A stretch of 64,000 nt of DNA from Pedobacter ureilyticus (GTDB lineage: Bacteria; Bacteroidota; Bacteroidia; Sphingobacteriales; Sphingobacteriaceae): NCBI RefSeq assembly GCF_005925345.1, contig NZ_SSHJ01000001.1, positions 558,001 through 622,000 on the forward strand, read 5' to 3'. The translations under genes and the position numbers were made by a program. Numbering within the stretch: position 1 is the stretch's first letter; every line of letters begins with the position of its first letter. A model generated the notes under the pieces. That model had not been told where the DNA came from, made no database searches, and saw nothing but the letters and a program-made list of their open reading frames with translations. Of the stretch, positions 45,337 through 53,574 are shown one piece after another.

Positions 45337-46374
45337 ATGATACAGTCTAAAGGATATGCGGCACAATCGCCAGAAACAGATTTAGCGCCTTGGAATTTTG
45401 AGCGCAGAGCGGTTGGTGCGCATGATGTACAAATAGAAATTCAGTTTTGCGGAGTTTGCCACAGTGATTTACACCAGATTAAAAACGATTGGTTTCCGGG
45501 AATTTTCCCAATGGTTCCGGGCCACGAAATTGTGGGTAAGGTAATTGCAGTTGGCGACCATGTTAAAAAATTTAAAGTTGGCGATCTTGCCGGCGTTGGT
45601 TGCATGGTAGATTCTTGTCAGGTTTGCGATAACTGTAAAGCAGACTTGGAGCAATATTGCGAAGAAGGAAACACGCAAACTTATAACAACAAAGGTAGAG
45701 ATGGCGTGCCTACTTATGGAGGTTACTCAAACAACATTGTAGTTAGAGAAGAGTTTGTGCTACACATTTCGACTAAGCTTCCTTTAGCTGCAACTGCACC
45801 ATTACTTTGTGCGGGCATTACCACCTATTCGCCACTTAAACATTGGAAAGTAGGCAAAGGACATAAATTAGCCGTTTTAGGCTTAGGCGGTTTAGGCCAC
45901 ATGGCGGTAAAGTTTGGTGTAGCTTTTGGTGCCGAAGTAACGGTTTTAAGCACGTCGGCAAGTAAAGAAGATGCTGCCAAAAAATTAGGCGCCCATCATT
46001 TTGTGGTTACCACCGATAAAGCCCAGTTAAAAGCAGTGAAGGGTAGCTTCGATTTTATTTTAGATACCGTATCTGCCGACCACGATATGAACATGTACCT
46101 AGGTTTATTACGTACCAATGGTGTACATATTGTAGTAGGCGTACCTGCTCCTTATGCCATCCACCCTTTCTCTTTAATTGGTGGCCGTAAAAGTTTAGCA
46201 GGCTCGGGTATTGGCGGCATAGCCGAAACACAAGAAATGTTAGATTTCTGTGCCGAACATAATATCGTTTCTGATATAGAATTGATAGACATTAAAGACA
46301 TTACCAAAGCTTACGAACGTATGCTTAAAGGTGATGTAAGGTATCGTTTTGTGATTGATATTGCTAGTTTATAG
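45337..46374 (+). CDS. Zinc-dependent alcohol dehydrogenase (YahK/cinnamyl-type)
   Basis: A 345-residue MDR enzyme. Catalytic zinc site: CGVCHSDLHQIKNDW and GHEIVG. Structural zinc site: CQVCDNCKADLEQYC. The coenzyme motif is GLGGLGHMAVKF (about 186-197), followed by LSTSASKEDAAKKLGAHHF, a form that usually prefers NADPH. It likely reduces aldehydes. It has no linked pathway genes here. Confidence 0.92.
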   Translation: MIQSKGYAAQSPETDLAPWNFERRAVGAHDVQIEIQFCGVCHSDLHQIKNDWFPGIFPMVPGHEIVGKVIAVGDHVKKFKVGDLAGVGCMVDSCQVCDNCKADLEQYCEEGNTQTYNNKGRDGVPTYGGYSNNIVVREEFVLHISTKLPLAATAPLLCAGITTYSPLKHWKVGKGHKLAVLGLGGLGHMAVKFGVAFGAEVTVLSTSASKEDAAKKLGAHHFVVTTDKAQLKAVKGSFDFILDTVSADHDMNMYLGLLRTNGVHIVVGVPAPYAIHPFSLIGGRKSLAGSGIGGIAETQEMLDFCAEHNIVSDIELIDIKDITKAYERMLKGDVRYRFVIDIASL

Positions 46375-46482
46375 TATCAATTTAGTAATGATAAACGCCA
46401 TAAATTAGTTAACCTGCAATTTATAATTTAACCAAACAATTTATACCAATAGCTGTTCATTTATAAATTAAACATATTTACT

Positions 46483-46677
46483 ATGGGATTATTTAGAACA
46501 GCATTAATTGGAGCAGCGTTATATGGTGCTTACAAATACATCACCAGGCCTGATGAATTAACTGGCAGAACCATTATTGACGATTTAAAAGATAAAGCGC
46601 CAGAGTGGATTGATAAGGCCAAAGGTTATAAAGAAAACTTAGAGGCAAAATATACGACTGATGATTTACCAAGATAG
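46483..46677 (+). CDS. Small membrane-anchored hypothetical protein
   Basis: A 64-residue protein. The N-terminus is a short hydrophobic segment (FRTALIGAALYGAYKYITR) and the remainder is charged (TIIDDLKDKAPEWIDKAKGY), resembling YtxH-type small proteins. It has its own terminator, and the reading frame has normal codon use, which supports it as real. Function is unknown. Confidence 0.65.
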   Translation: MGLFRTALIGAALYGAYKYITRPDELTGRTIIDDLKDKAPEWIDKAKGYKENLEAKYTTDDLPR

Positions 46678-46698
46678 GTAAGCTGATAAAAAATCAAG

Positions 46699-46725
46699 AG
46701 AGGTTGTTAACGCAACCTCTTTTTT
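46699..46725 (+). terminator. Terminator after the 64-residue protein
   Basis: agaggttg pairs with caacctct around the loop ttaacg and is followed by a T-run. It begins 21 bp after the stop codon. Confidence 0.85.
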
Positions 46726-46797
46726 ATTACTTATGGTTAGTCTAATACCTATCGAAGAAAATATAGTGGTTGAGCAATAATACAAAAAGTAGTTATC

Positions 46798-47487
46798 CTA
46801 CTCTGCACTAAGAATGTCCATCAATTCTTTCATCCCTTCAGTTGCACTTTTTTCTATTTTAACCACATTACTTAAACCAGCCACTGGTGGTATTTTTGGA
46901 TCGATGATATACTTTGGCGTAGCATTAGGAACGTAATCAATTAATCCCGCAGCTGGATAAACTGCGAGAGAAGTTCCAATGAGCACAAAAATAGTTGCTT
47001 GTGCACAAATTGCTGCTGCTTTTTCAATCATTGGCACGGCTTCGCCAAACCAAACTACATGAGGCCGCAACTGAGAACCTAGTTCGCACAACTCTCCCAT
47101 TTTAATTTCATCCCCCTTGATGGGGTAAACCAAAGAAGCTCGTTTAGAGGATTGCGCATAAGTAATTACACCGTGCAAATGAACAACATTTGTAGAGCCC
47201 GCTCGCTCATGCAAATCGTCAATGTTTTGGGTTACTATGGTTACATCAAACTGATTTTCCAATTTGGCTAATAGCAAATGGGCTTCATTAGGCTGTGCGG
47301 CCAATACCTGCTTACGGCGTTCGTTGTAAAACCGTTGCACCAACTCTGGATCACGAAACCAAGCTTCGGGCGTTGCTACATCCAATACATTGTAACCTTC
47401 CCACAAACCATCTGCATCTCTAAAGGTTTTCAAGCCACTTTCTGCACTGATACCAGCACCTGTTAATACCACCAGCTTAGTTTTCAT
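46798..47487 (-). CDS. Sir2-family NAD-dependent deacylase (CobB-like), zinc cysteines absent
   Basis: A 229-residue sirtuin. NAD site: GAGISAESGL (10-19) and QNID (87-90); catalytic His105 in HLHG. The Tyr54/Arg57 pair in FYNERR is the class III marker of desuccinylase/demalonylase activity in E. coli CobB. The four zinc cysteines are missing: only one Cys (C134) lies in the segment between HLHG and RPHVVWFGEAVP. It begins 17 bp after the BtuF-like gene, so it is part of the B12-riboswitch operon. In Salmonella CobB can supply phosphoribosyl transfer for B12 base activation, so a B12 link is possible. Confidence 0.88.
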   Translation of the reverse strand: MKTKLVVLTGAGISAESGLKTFRDADGLWEGYNVLDVATPEAWFRDPELVQRFYNERRKQVLAAQPNEAHLLLAKLENQFDVTIVTQNIDDLHERAGSTNVVHLHGVITYAQSSKRASLVYPIKGDEIKMGELCELGSQLRPHVVWFGEAVPMIEKAAAICAQATIFVLIGTSLAVYPAAGLIDYVPNATPKYIIDPKIPPVAGLSNVVKIEKSATEGMKELMDILSAE

Positions 47488-47504
47488 CGCAAATAAATTT
47501 ATTA

Positions 47505-48440
47505 CTACACCACCACAGCCAACTTTTCACAGAAGTTAAAGAACCGCTGTTGTAACTGTTGGCTAGGAACAAAAATTTCTGGATGAAACATACACGATAG
47601 CGCTTGTATACCTTGTACCAAGGTACCTACACTAGGCTGCGTAAACATATCAAAATCGGCAATAAAAACTTGTTTGTTTCTTACTGCCAATAAGTGTTTC
47701 CATTCTGGCTTTTCGGTAAGTAGAAAAAGTTCTTCCAGAGTACGTTCTTTACTAAAACCACAAGGTGCAATCACTAAAACCTCAGGGTCGTACTTTACAA
47801 TTTTCTGCCAGTCGGTTACAATGCTATCCCCTGCCGGATTAGATAACATATCTACCCCGCCAGCCTGTGCAATCTGGAATGGGATCCAATGTCCACAATT
47901 TAAAATGGGTGCTATCCATTCCATCAACATCACTCGTTTTAAAGGCGCAGCATGTACACGTAGCTGCTGTAAAATATCATCTACAATTGCCTTTTGAGCA
48001 GCCAAGTAATGTAGTGCTTTTGTCTCTTCGCCAAGTACTTTACCAATGGTATAAGCGGCATCAAAAACATCATCAAGATTATTGGGAGATAGCGGCACCA
48101 ATTGTGGTTGTTTGCTTAATTTGGCTACGGCGGCAGAAGTACATTCGGTATCTATATTGCAAACTTCACAAATATCTTGAGTAAAGATAATGTCTGCTTC
48201 AATTTGTTCTAAAATTTCTTGCTCTACCCAATACAAACTCTTGCCTTGTCGTTTATAAGAGGAAAAAATGTGATCTATTTCTGCACTACTGTAATTTTTG
48301 CCTTCAAAAATACAGCGCACAATTTTAGGTAATGAATGTGCTACTGTAGGGCACTCGAAAGTAATGCCACGCAAATAACTTTCTAAACCCATTTCGTACA
48401 TCATTTGCGTAGCGGCAGGCAAAAAAGAAACAACTTTCAT
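47505..48440 (-). CDS. BtuF-like cobalamin-binding protein without signal peptide
   Basis: A 311-residue protein from the ATG at 48440 (MKVVSFLPAATQMMYEMGLE); the longer frame to 48461 would need a TTG. It has the substrate-binding fold of BtuF (COG0614), with the domain start SFLPAATQMMYEMG and RGITFECP. A Cys pair motif is in DICEVCNIDTECT (about 109-121). There is no signal peptide or lipobox, so it should be cytoplasmic, unlike classical BtuF. It may hold or deliver B12 inside the cell. It lies in the riboswitch-controlled operon. Confidence 0.82.
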   Translation of the reverse strand: MKVVSFLPAATQMMYEMGLESYLRGITFECPTVAHSLPKIVRCIFEGKNYSSAEIDHIFSSYKRQGKSLYWVEQEILEQIEADIIFTQDICEVCNIDTECTSAAVAKLSKQPQLVPLSPNNLDDVFDAAYTIGKVLGEETKALHYLAAQKAIVDDILQQLRVHAAPLKRVMLMEWIAPILNCGHWIPFQIAQAGGVDMLSNPAGDSIVTDWQKIVKYDPEVLVIAPCGFSKERTLEELFLLTEKPEWKHLLAVRNKQVFIADFDMFTQPSVGTLVQGIQALSCMFHPEIFVPSQQLQQRFFNFCEKLAVVV

Positions 48441-48522
48441 CAGTTTGTATTTTAAATTCAAAAAAAATAGGTCTGCATATTTGCAAACCTATACGTATGT
48501 TAACCCATTTGCAAGCGTAAAA

Positions 48523-49128
48523 TTACGCAGACAACATTTCTTTACGCTGAAGCGCAGGATATTTCACTTTTAAAAGCTGGAAACTACCAAACATTACCCC
48601 TCCATAAATTACGGTACCGGCTAAAAACCTCAATTCAAACGGGATAGCCAATACTAAACAATTCCAATAACCAGCCAAATCTTGGGTAAATAAAGGGTTG
48701 TTGTAAGGGTTGCCGTACCAAGTACCTATATTAGAAACTAACCAGTGTACCACTGTAACTGCAATGGCCGCAATAGTTCCGTTAGCTAAGGTGATGTTTT
48801 TCAACAAGAACTTTCCTACTACTACCATCAAAATAATAGCCGCATAAGTCCAATACCAGCCATCGTACAAAAAGCCATCGCTGTAGCTTTTATAAATGGT
48901 GTTGGCAAATAAAATATCTGTAATTAAAAGACTTAAAATTGGAAACGAAAACGCTTTGGCATTACTAGAAAAATAAGCTCCACCAAACAGTGCTACTGCT
49001 CCTACCGAAGAGAAATTAGCGAAGCTAAGTGCCTCTGTATTGAAAACAATTAACACACGCATCAGCATGATTGCCAAAATAACAACCATTAAAACTAACG
49101 TGCGTGGATTAAATTTGATATGTGACAT
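48523..49128 (-). CDS. DUF6580-family putative transport protein of the B12 operon
   Basis: A 201-residue protein with about six membrane helices (SFANFSSVGAVALFGGAYF, AFSFPILSLLITDILF and others). The fold pattern resembles the S-components of energy-coupling-factor vitamin transporters. It sits between btuB and the BtuF-like gene, 112 bp after btuB, under the cobalamin riboswitch, so inner-membrane passage of cobalamin (or a precursor) is a plausible role. That role is inference. No btuCD is in the window. Confidence 0.75.
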   Translation of the reverse strand: MSHIKFNPRTLVLMVVILAIMLMRVLIVFNTEALSFANFSSVGAVALFGGAYFSSNAKAFSFPILSLLITDILFANTIYKSYSDGFLYDGWYWTYAAIILMVVVGKFLLKNITLANGTIAAIAVTVVHWLVSNIGTWYGNPYNNPLFTQDLAGYWNCLVLAIPFELRFLAGTVIYGGVMFGSFQLLKVKYPALQRKEMLSA

Positions 49129-49240
49129 AATTACGTTTTTTTGGTAAATATAAGAAACACTTTAAAATTCTCTAAATTTATACAACCACCTAGACCAAAC
49201 TCTTTTAAAAACGATGATCTAAGTGGCTGCAAAGCAAATT

Positions 49241-51109
49241 TTAATGTATGTTAAACCTTACACCAGCATTCACATTAAAACCTAGGCTGTTGTAACCATA
49301 GATTTCGTTATATTTTTCGTCTAAAATGTTTTGAGTATCCACAAATAGTTTTACCCTCGATTTAGCCAAGCTATATTCTGCATAAGCATTCAACAATTTG
49401 TACGAAGGCAGGTTAACTACGGCTGCAGGATAACTGTTGAAATCGCCATCTGTGCGGCCTCCAACATAACGATAGTTTACACTTACGAACAAATCTTTGG
49501 TGGCTTGTAAACCTGCTGTAGCGCCATAGGTATGTTTCGGACGACGGAAAAGATAATCTGCCACCCCATTATCTACGAAATTATATTCATCACCTTCGGT
49601 ATAGCTATAAAAACCATTTAAGCTAAATATGCCCAACTTAACTGCGGGTTCAATTTCAAAACCTTTCGTTTTCTGGCTAACCTGATTTTCATAACCTTGT
49701 GGATAGTTGTAGATAATAGCATCAGTTAAATTACGCTTGTAGGCCGCTCCACGCAAGGTGTACTTTCCATCAGCAAAATTAAACTCTACTCCAGCTTCGT
49801 AATTTTCAGATTTCTCTGGTTTCAAATTTAGATTTGCACCAAAAGTACCAAACAGCATCGTTAAGGTAGGTATTTTAAATCCAGTAGAGATATTTCCGAA
49901 CAATTTAACTTGCTTTACCAAATTGATACTTGGCGTAATGGTATAAGTCCAATTTTCTCCGTATTGCTCGTGTTTGTTGTAACGGCCACCAACTTCTAAA
50001 TTAAACACGCTTAAATCATGTAAAAACAACGAGCCGTATCCTGCAAAAATATTTGTTTTAGGGCTTCCTGCAGCACTTGGCAACTTCATATCACGATGAT
50101 CTACGCCTAATAAAAGATCAAGTTTTTTACCTAATTGTTGATTGTAATAAACATCCAAGAAATTCACTTGTCCCTCTAAAAGCGCTGGATAAGCAGAATT
50201 TACATCGTTACTGGTTTTCTGATGACTATAGTTTAAGGTTACCTTGCCGTTACCCAGCAAATAAACAGCGTTTGTACCTACTGCAATGTTTTTCAAAATA
50301 GAAAAGTTTGCAGCATCAGCAAACGGGCCATCGTCGTAGTTATAAGTTCCCGTATTGTATCTTACAAACGGATTGATTGAAAAGTTGTCGCTAAACTTAA
50401 AGCCAAATTTCGCGTTTACCCCGTCGGTTTTCAGTCCATCTTTATCAAACGCTGTTGAGTTACCAACCGGGTTGGCCGCTTCAGAAATGCCATCGCTTTT
50501 TACATGCGTATAGCTGATGTTGTAATCAAAATTACTCACCGTACCTTGTAAGCCAATGGTTCCTTTGTAGGTTTCGTAACTTCCGGCGCTAGCTACACCG
50601 TACACATTTAAGGGTTGCTTGGCTCCTTTTTTTGTGATGATATTGATTACCCCGCCAATGGCATCAGAACCGTAAATGGTCGATTGTCCACCACGTAAAA
50701 TCTCGATACGTTCAATCTGGTCGATCGGCAATAAACGCAAATCGAAAGCACCACCATTGCCAGAAGGATCGTTTTGTACAATACCATCAACAAGAATGAT
50801 AGCATAAGCACTGCCGGCACCCCTAAAAAATACAGATTTGTTGGCAGCATAGTTGCTGGTTGCTCCAGTTACGGTAATTCCCGCTTGCTCTGCCAACAAT
50901 TGTGGCAAAGTTTTACCATAACTTTTGTCTAACACTTCTGGACCAAGAATAGTAGCTACCTTACCAGTTTGCGATTGTTTTTGATTGTTTTTTGTTGATG
51001 TAATGACCACATCTTTTAGCGTGGTTACGCTGTCTGTAGGTTTTGTTTGTGCCAAAACCAACGATTGTACAAGCCCTAGGCCTGCAAGCAATGCAATTTT
51101 TTTCTTCAT
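49241..51109 (-). CDS. btuB: TonB-dependent cobalamin receptor BtuB
   Basis: A 622-residue outer-membrane receptor. The signal peptide (MKKKIALLAGLGLVQSLVLA) is followed by a TonB-box-like region (TTLKDVVITSTK) and the plug domain (about 40-150, IERIEILRGGQSTIYGSDAI). The 22-strand barrel ends in Phe-containing VNAGVRFNIH. It is controlled by the cobalamin riboswitch directly upstream, which fixes its substrate as B12 or a corrinoid. It leads the operon. Confidence 0.93.
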   Translation of the reverse strand: MKKKIALLAGLGLVQSLVLAQTKPTDSVTTLKDVVITSTKNNQKQSQTGKVATILGPEVLDKSYGKTLPQLLAEQAGITVTGATSNYAANKSVFFRGAGSAYAIILVDGIVQNDPSGNGGAFDLRLLPIDQIERIEILRGGQSTIYGSDAIGGVINIITKKGAKQPLNVYGVASAGSYETYKGTIGLQGTVSNFDYNISYTHVKSDGISEAANPVGNSTAFDKDGLKTDGVNAKFGFKFSDNFSINPFVRYNTGTYNYDDGPFADAANFSILKNIAVGTNAVYLLGNGKVTLNYSHQKTSNDVNSAYPALLEGQVNFLDVYYNQQLGKKLDLLLGVDHRDMKLPSAAGSPKTNIFAGYGSLFLHDLSVFNLEVGGRYNKHEQYGENWTYTITPSINLVKQVKLFGNISTGFKIPTLTMLFGTFGANLNLKPEKSENYEAGVEFNFADGKYTLRGAAYKRNLTDAIIYNYPQGYENQVSQKTKGFEIEPAVKLGIFSLNGFYSYTEGDEYNFVDNGVADYLFRRPKHTYGATAGLQATKDLFVSVNYRYVGGRTDGDFNSYPAAVVNLPSYKLLNAYAEYSLAKSRVKLFVDTQNILDEKYNEIYGYNSLGFNVNAGVRFNIH

Positions 51110-51220
51110 GCTGTTTTTGTGACTTTTAGATCACAGCCAACAGTTTTACCAGGAAATGGTACGTAAATAAGTGTACATCATTCCAAGCTTCAATCCCCGA
51201 AAGCTATGAATATTATTAGG
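51110..51220 (-). promoter_or_regulatory. btuB leader between riboswitch and start codon
   Basis: About 110 bp of leader lies between the riboswitch core and the btuB ATG. The stretch gtgacttttagatcac forms a small hairpin (gtgac/gtcac-like) just before the start, which could be the expression platform that hides the ribosome binding site. This is not certain. Confidence 0.4.
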
Positions 51221-51225
51221 CTAAA

Positions 51226-51388
51226 GGCAGGTCTTCTGACTTACTCCCCGTTTACCGCCTTCCCTCCTAAAATTTAGAAAGTGGCTGAGAATGGCAAACA
51301 GTTAAAGAGCTTACAGCTGCGGGACAGTTACGGATTTACACCATATTCCCTTTTAATTCCGAAGCGTTACCTACGGAAACCAAAAGCG
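51226..51388 (-). ncRNA. Cobalamin riboswitch (B12 aptamer)
   Basis: On the minus strand the RNA has the ordered conserved blocks of the B12 riboswitch: GGGAATATGGTGTAAATCC, then ACTGTCCCGCAGCTGTAAGC (the B12 box core), GCCACT, GGGAAGGCGG and finally the block GAAGACCTGCC. It lies in front of btuB and should reduce expression of the whole operon when adenosylcobalamin is present. The match is clear by eye. Confidence 0.96.
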
Positions 51389-51391
51389 GGG

Positions 51392-51399
51392 CAAAGATA
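51392..51399 (-). promoter_or_regulatory. Promoter -7 box of the B12 operon
   Basis: TATCTTTG on the minus strand, the same form as at rpsO, lies just before the riboswitch. Transcription would start at about 51386, at the first base of the aptamer. Confidence 0.7.
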
Positions 51400-51409
51400 G
51401 TTTTTTGTT

Positions 51410-51610
51410 GTTTAGTTTTTTAGTTTTTTGTTCAATTGTTCATTGGTTCATTTGCTAATGTATGGTGTCAATACTCATGTATAAGTAGTTAGCTTAATTG
51501 TTCATTTGATTATTGGTTATTGGACATTGATTATTGATTATTGATTATTGATTATTGGAAATTGGTTATTGGTTATTGGTCATTTTGGTCATTGATTATT
51601 CTTCATCGGT
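51410..51610. repeat. Degenerate gattatt/ggttatt short tandem repeats
   Basis: A 200-bp AT-rich stretch built of seven-base words such as ttattga and ttattgg (densest at 51509-51600), with ttcattggttca-type words at 51428-51460. It fills the gap between the B12 promoter and the serine hydrolase start. No gene is seen in it. Confidence 0.65.
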
Positions 51611-51625
51611 TCTTATCTTTACCAA

Positions 51626-52873
51626 ATGCGAAACGTTATTACCTGTTTTTTACTACTGACGAGTACAATTGCTATGGCGCAAAAAACCGACACCACATTT
51701 TTAAAAAAGCTACTAGAAAGCAAGCCCGAATTATTTTCTGGAGTACTTAAGCACCCGAGTAAAAATGAAGTGCAAGTAATGTATACGCAAGTAAACCGAG
51801 ATCAAAATAACAAACCAAGTTTTAAAACTTTCGGTTACCGCCTCAATCCGCATCGTTATTTCTACCCTGCAAGTACCGTAAAATTGGCTGCGGTAATTTT
51901 CGCTTTAGAAAAAGTTAACGAATTGAAAGTGCCCGGCTTAACAGCATACAGCACCATGATTACCGATACCGCATTTAAGGGTCAAACAGCGGTAAATGAA
52001 GATAAAAGTGCCGCTGATGGCAAACCTACCTTGGCGCATTACATTAAAAAAGTACTCCTAACTAGCGATAATGACGCCTACAACCGCCTATTTGAATTTA
52101 TTGGCAGGGCCGAAATCAATAATAAACTAAAAAAATACGGCATAACCGAGAGCAGAATCTTAAACCGTTTAGCCATAGGCGATGGTGGCGAAAGTGAAAA
52201 GAACACCAACCCCATCCGCTTTTATAATGGCAATAAATTAATCTACAGCCAAGCTGCCCAGTACGATCCAAAAGATTATCCCTTGCAATTAACCAACCTT
52301 ATTGTCGGTAAAGGTTACATGGACAGCAACGAACAGTTGGTTACTAAACCGTATAGCTTTGAAAATAAAAATGTATTCACGATTAAAGATCAACAAAATT
52401 TAATGAAGCGCTTGATGATGCCCGAAGCCTTTACCGCTAAAGAACGTTTTAACCTCAAAGCCGAGGATTATCAACTGATTTATACCTACATGAGCAAATT
52501 GCCAACAGAAAGCGACTATCCGAAATATGATGAGCAAGAATTTTGGCCTACTTACGCCAAGATGCTTTTCTATGGAAGAGATAAAAATGCAGTCATCGAA
52601 CCTAACATTCGCATTTTCGATAAGTACGGCGATAGTTATGGTTTCATTATCGACAATGCATATATCGTAGATTTTAAGCACAATGTTGAGTTTTTCCTTA
52701 CTGCTGTAGTGCAAAGCAACGAGGATGGGATTTATAACGATGGTAAATATGAGTACGAAACGGTTTGCTATCCTTTTATGAAAAATTTAGGCCGCACCAT
52801 TTACGAATACGAATTGCAGCGTAAAAAAATGAATGAGCCTAATTTAAGCAGGTATGTAATGAATTATAAATAA
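51626..52873 (+). CDS. Periplasmic serine hydrolase, class A beta-lactamase-like
   Basis: A 415-residue protein with a signal peptide (MRNVITCFLLLTSTIAMAQK). It has the SXXK pair S83-x-x-K86 (PASTVK) and an SDN loop at S147-D148-N149 (TSDNDAYNRL), the first two motifs of class A beta-lactamases. The third (KTG) is not evident and the protein is much longer than a 290-residue beta-lactamase. A role as a peptidoglycan-related or esterase-like hydrolase is as likely as drug resistance. Confidence 0.82.
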   Translation: MRNVITCFLLLTSTIAMAQKTDTTFLKKLLESKPELFSGVLKHPSKNEVQVMYTQVNRDQNNKPSFKTFGYRLNPHRYFYPASTVKLAAVIFALEKVNELKVPGLTAYSTMITDTAFKGQTAVNEDKSAADGKPTLAHYIKKVLLTSDNDAYNRLFEFIGRAEINNKLKKYGITESRILNRLAIGDGGESEKNTNPIRFYNGNKLIYSQAAQYDPKDYPLQLTNLIVGKGYMDSNEQLVTKPYSFENKNVFTIKDQQNLMKRLMMPEAFTAKERFNLKAEDYQLIYTYMSKLPTESDYPKYDEQEFWPTYAKMLFYGRDKNAVIEPNIRIFDKYGDSYGFIIDNAYIVDFKHNVEFFLTAVVQSNEDGIYNDGKYEYETVCYPFMKNLGRTIYEYELQRKKMNEPNLSRYVMNYK

Positions 52874-52993
52874 GCACCCACTGTTTGATTAAACAAAGTT
52901 ACAGATCTATAAATAACTACTCTGAAACTTGCTTTTACACCGATCAAATTGAGCTAGGCCTAACAAGACAAAACAACAACTAGTTGACAACAA

Positions 52994-53021
52994 AAACCAT
53001 TGCATTAAGGTGCAATGGTTT
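52994..53021 (-). terminator. Terminator overlapping the stop of the acidic protein
   Basis: aaaccattgca pairs with tgcaatggttt around a six-base loop and is followed by a T-run on the minus strand. The stop codon (53005-53007) is in the loop, so the last codons of the gene are part of the stem. Confidence 0.75.
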
Positions 53022-53364
53022 CAATTTTATCCCGCTCATCATCTTCATCGGTATTCGCTGTGCTTTTTTCACTTGCTGTATCTTCAGTATTTTCTGCCTC
53101 ATCTTCCTGCTCATTTTTAGCCTGCGGTGTGTCCTCTTCAGGCTCTTTTGATTCAGCTTTTACCTCTTCTATTTCATCGTGTTCCTTTTGGCTATCGTTG
53201 GCAAGCTCATCCCTTTCTTCAATCTTTTTATTATCGGCAGGTGCTTTTGGCAAAGATTGATGTGTATCAGGCGTAACGGTCTCTATAGTTAATTGCACCT
53301 CTTCCGTTGGCGCTGGGTGTTCTTTATTCAATTTAACTTCTGTATTCTCTTGTCCCTTTTCCAT
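53005..53364 (-). CDS. Acidic low-complexity hypothetical protein
   Basis: A 119-residue protein rich in Glu, Asp, Lys and Pro, with no hydrophobic stretch and no signal peptide. It begins MEKGQENTEVKLNKEH and ends DERDKIETIAP, and looks intrinsically disordered. The opposite strand has an open frame of Ser and Val that is a by-product. Its own terminator and the start-codon spacing support it as a gene. No function is apparent. Confidence 0.55.
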   Translation of the reverse strand: MEKGQENTEVKLNKEHPAPTEEVQLTIETVTPDTHQSLPKAPADNKKIEERDELANDSQKEHDEIEEVKAESKEPEEDTPQAKNEQEDEAENTEDTASEKSTANTDEDDERDKIETIAP

Positions 53365-53497
53365 TTGCTATATGCTTTTTGTTTATATAATACGAAAAAC
53401 AACAAAATTGTTTTTGGCAATAGGCATTTGAGCCTTGGCTGGGTGTACTTATCAAAAAATGCCCAAAGTATTTAGCCAATTATCACAATAGTACAAC

Positions 53498-53536
53498 TAC
53501 CAAACGAAATTGACTATAGATCAATTTCGTTTGGTA
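53498..53536. repeat. Perfect 16-bp inverted repeat with 7-base loop
   Basis: taccaaacgaaattga (53498-53513) and tcaatttcgtttggta (53521-53536) surround the loop ctataga. A T-run follows on the plus strand only, yet no plus-strand gene lies close by. It might be a terminator-like or mobile palindrome downstream of the glycosidase. Confidence 0.65.
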
Positions 53537-53574
53537 AGCTTTTTTAATCAACCTTTAGGTGCTGCGGAAACAAA

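Noticed and set aside
51626..52873. Acquired beta-lactamase resistance gene
   Set aside because: SXXK and SDN are present, but the KTG motif is not evident, the protein is far longer than class A enzymes and there is no mobile context.
53015..53260. Plus-strand 81-codon Ser-rich frame opposite the acidic protein
   Set aside because: GAA/GAT-rich coding sequence gives Ser and Phe codons on the other strand; the acidic frame has a better start and a terminator.
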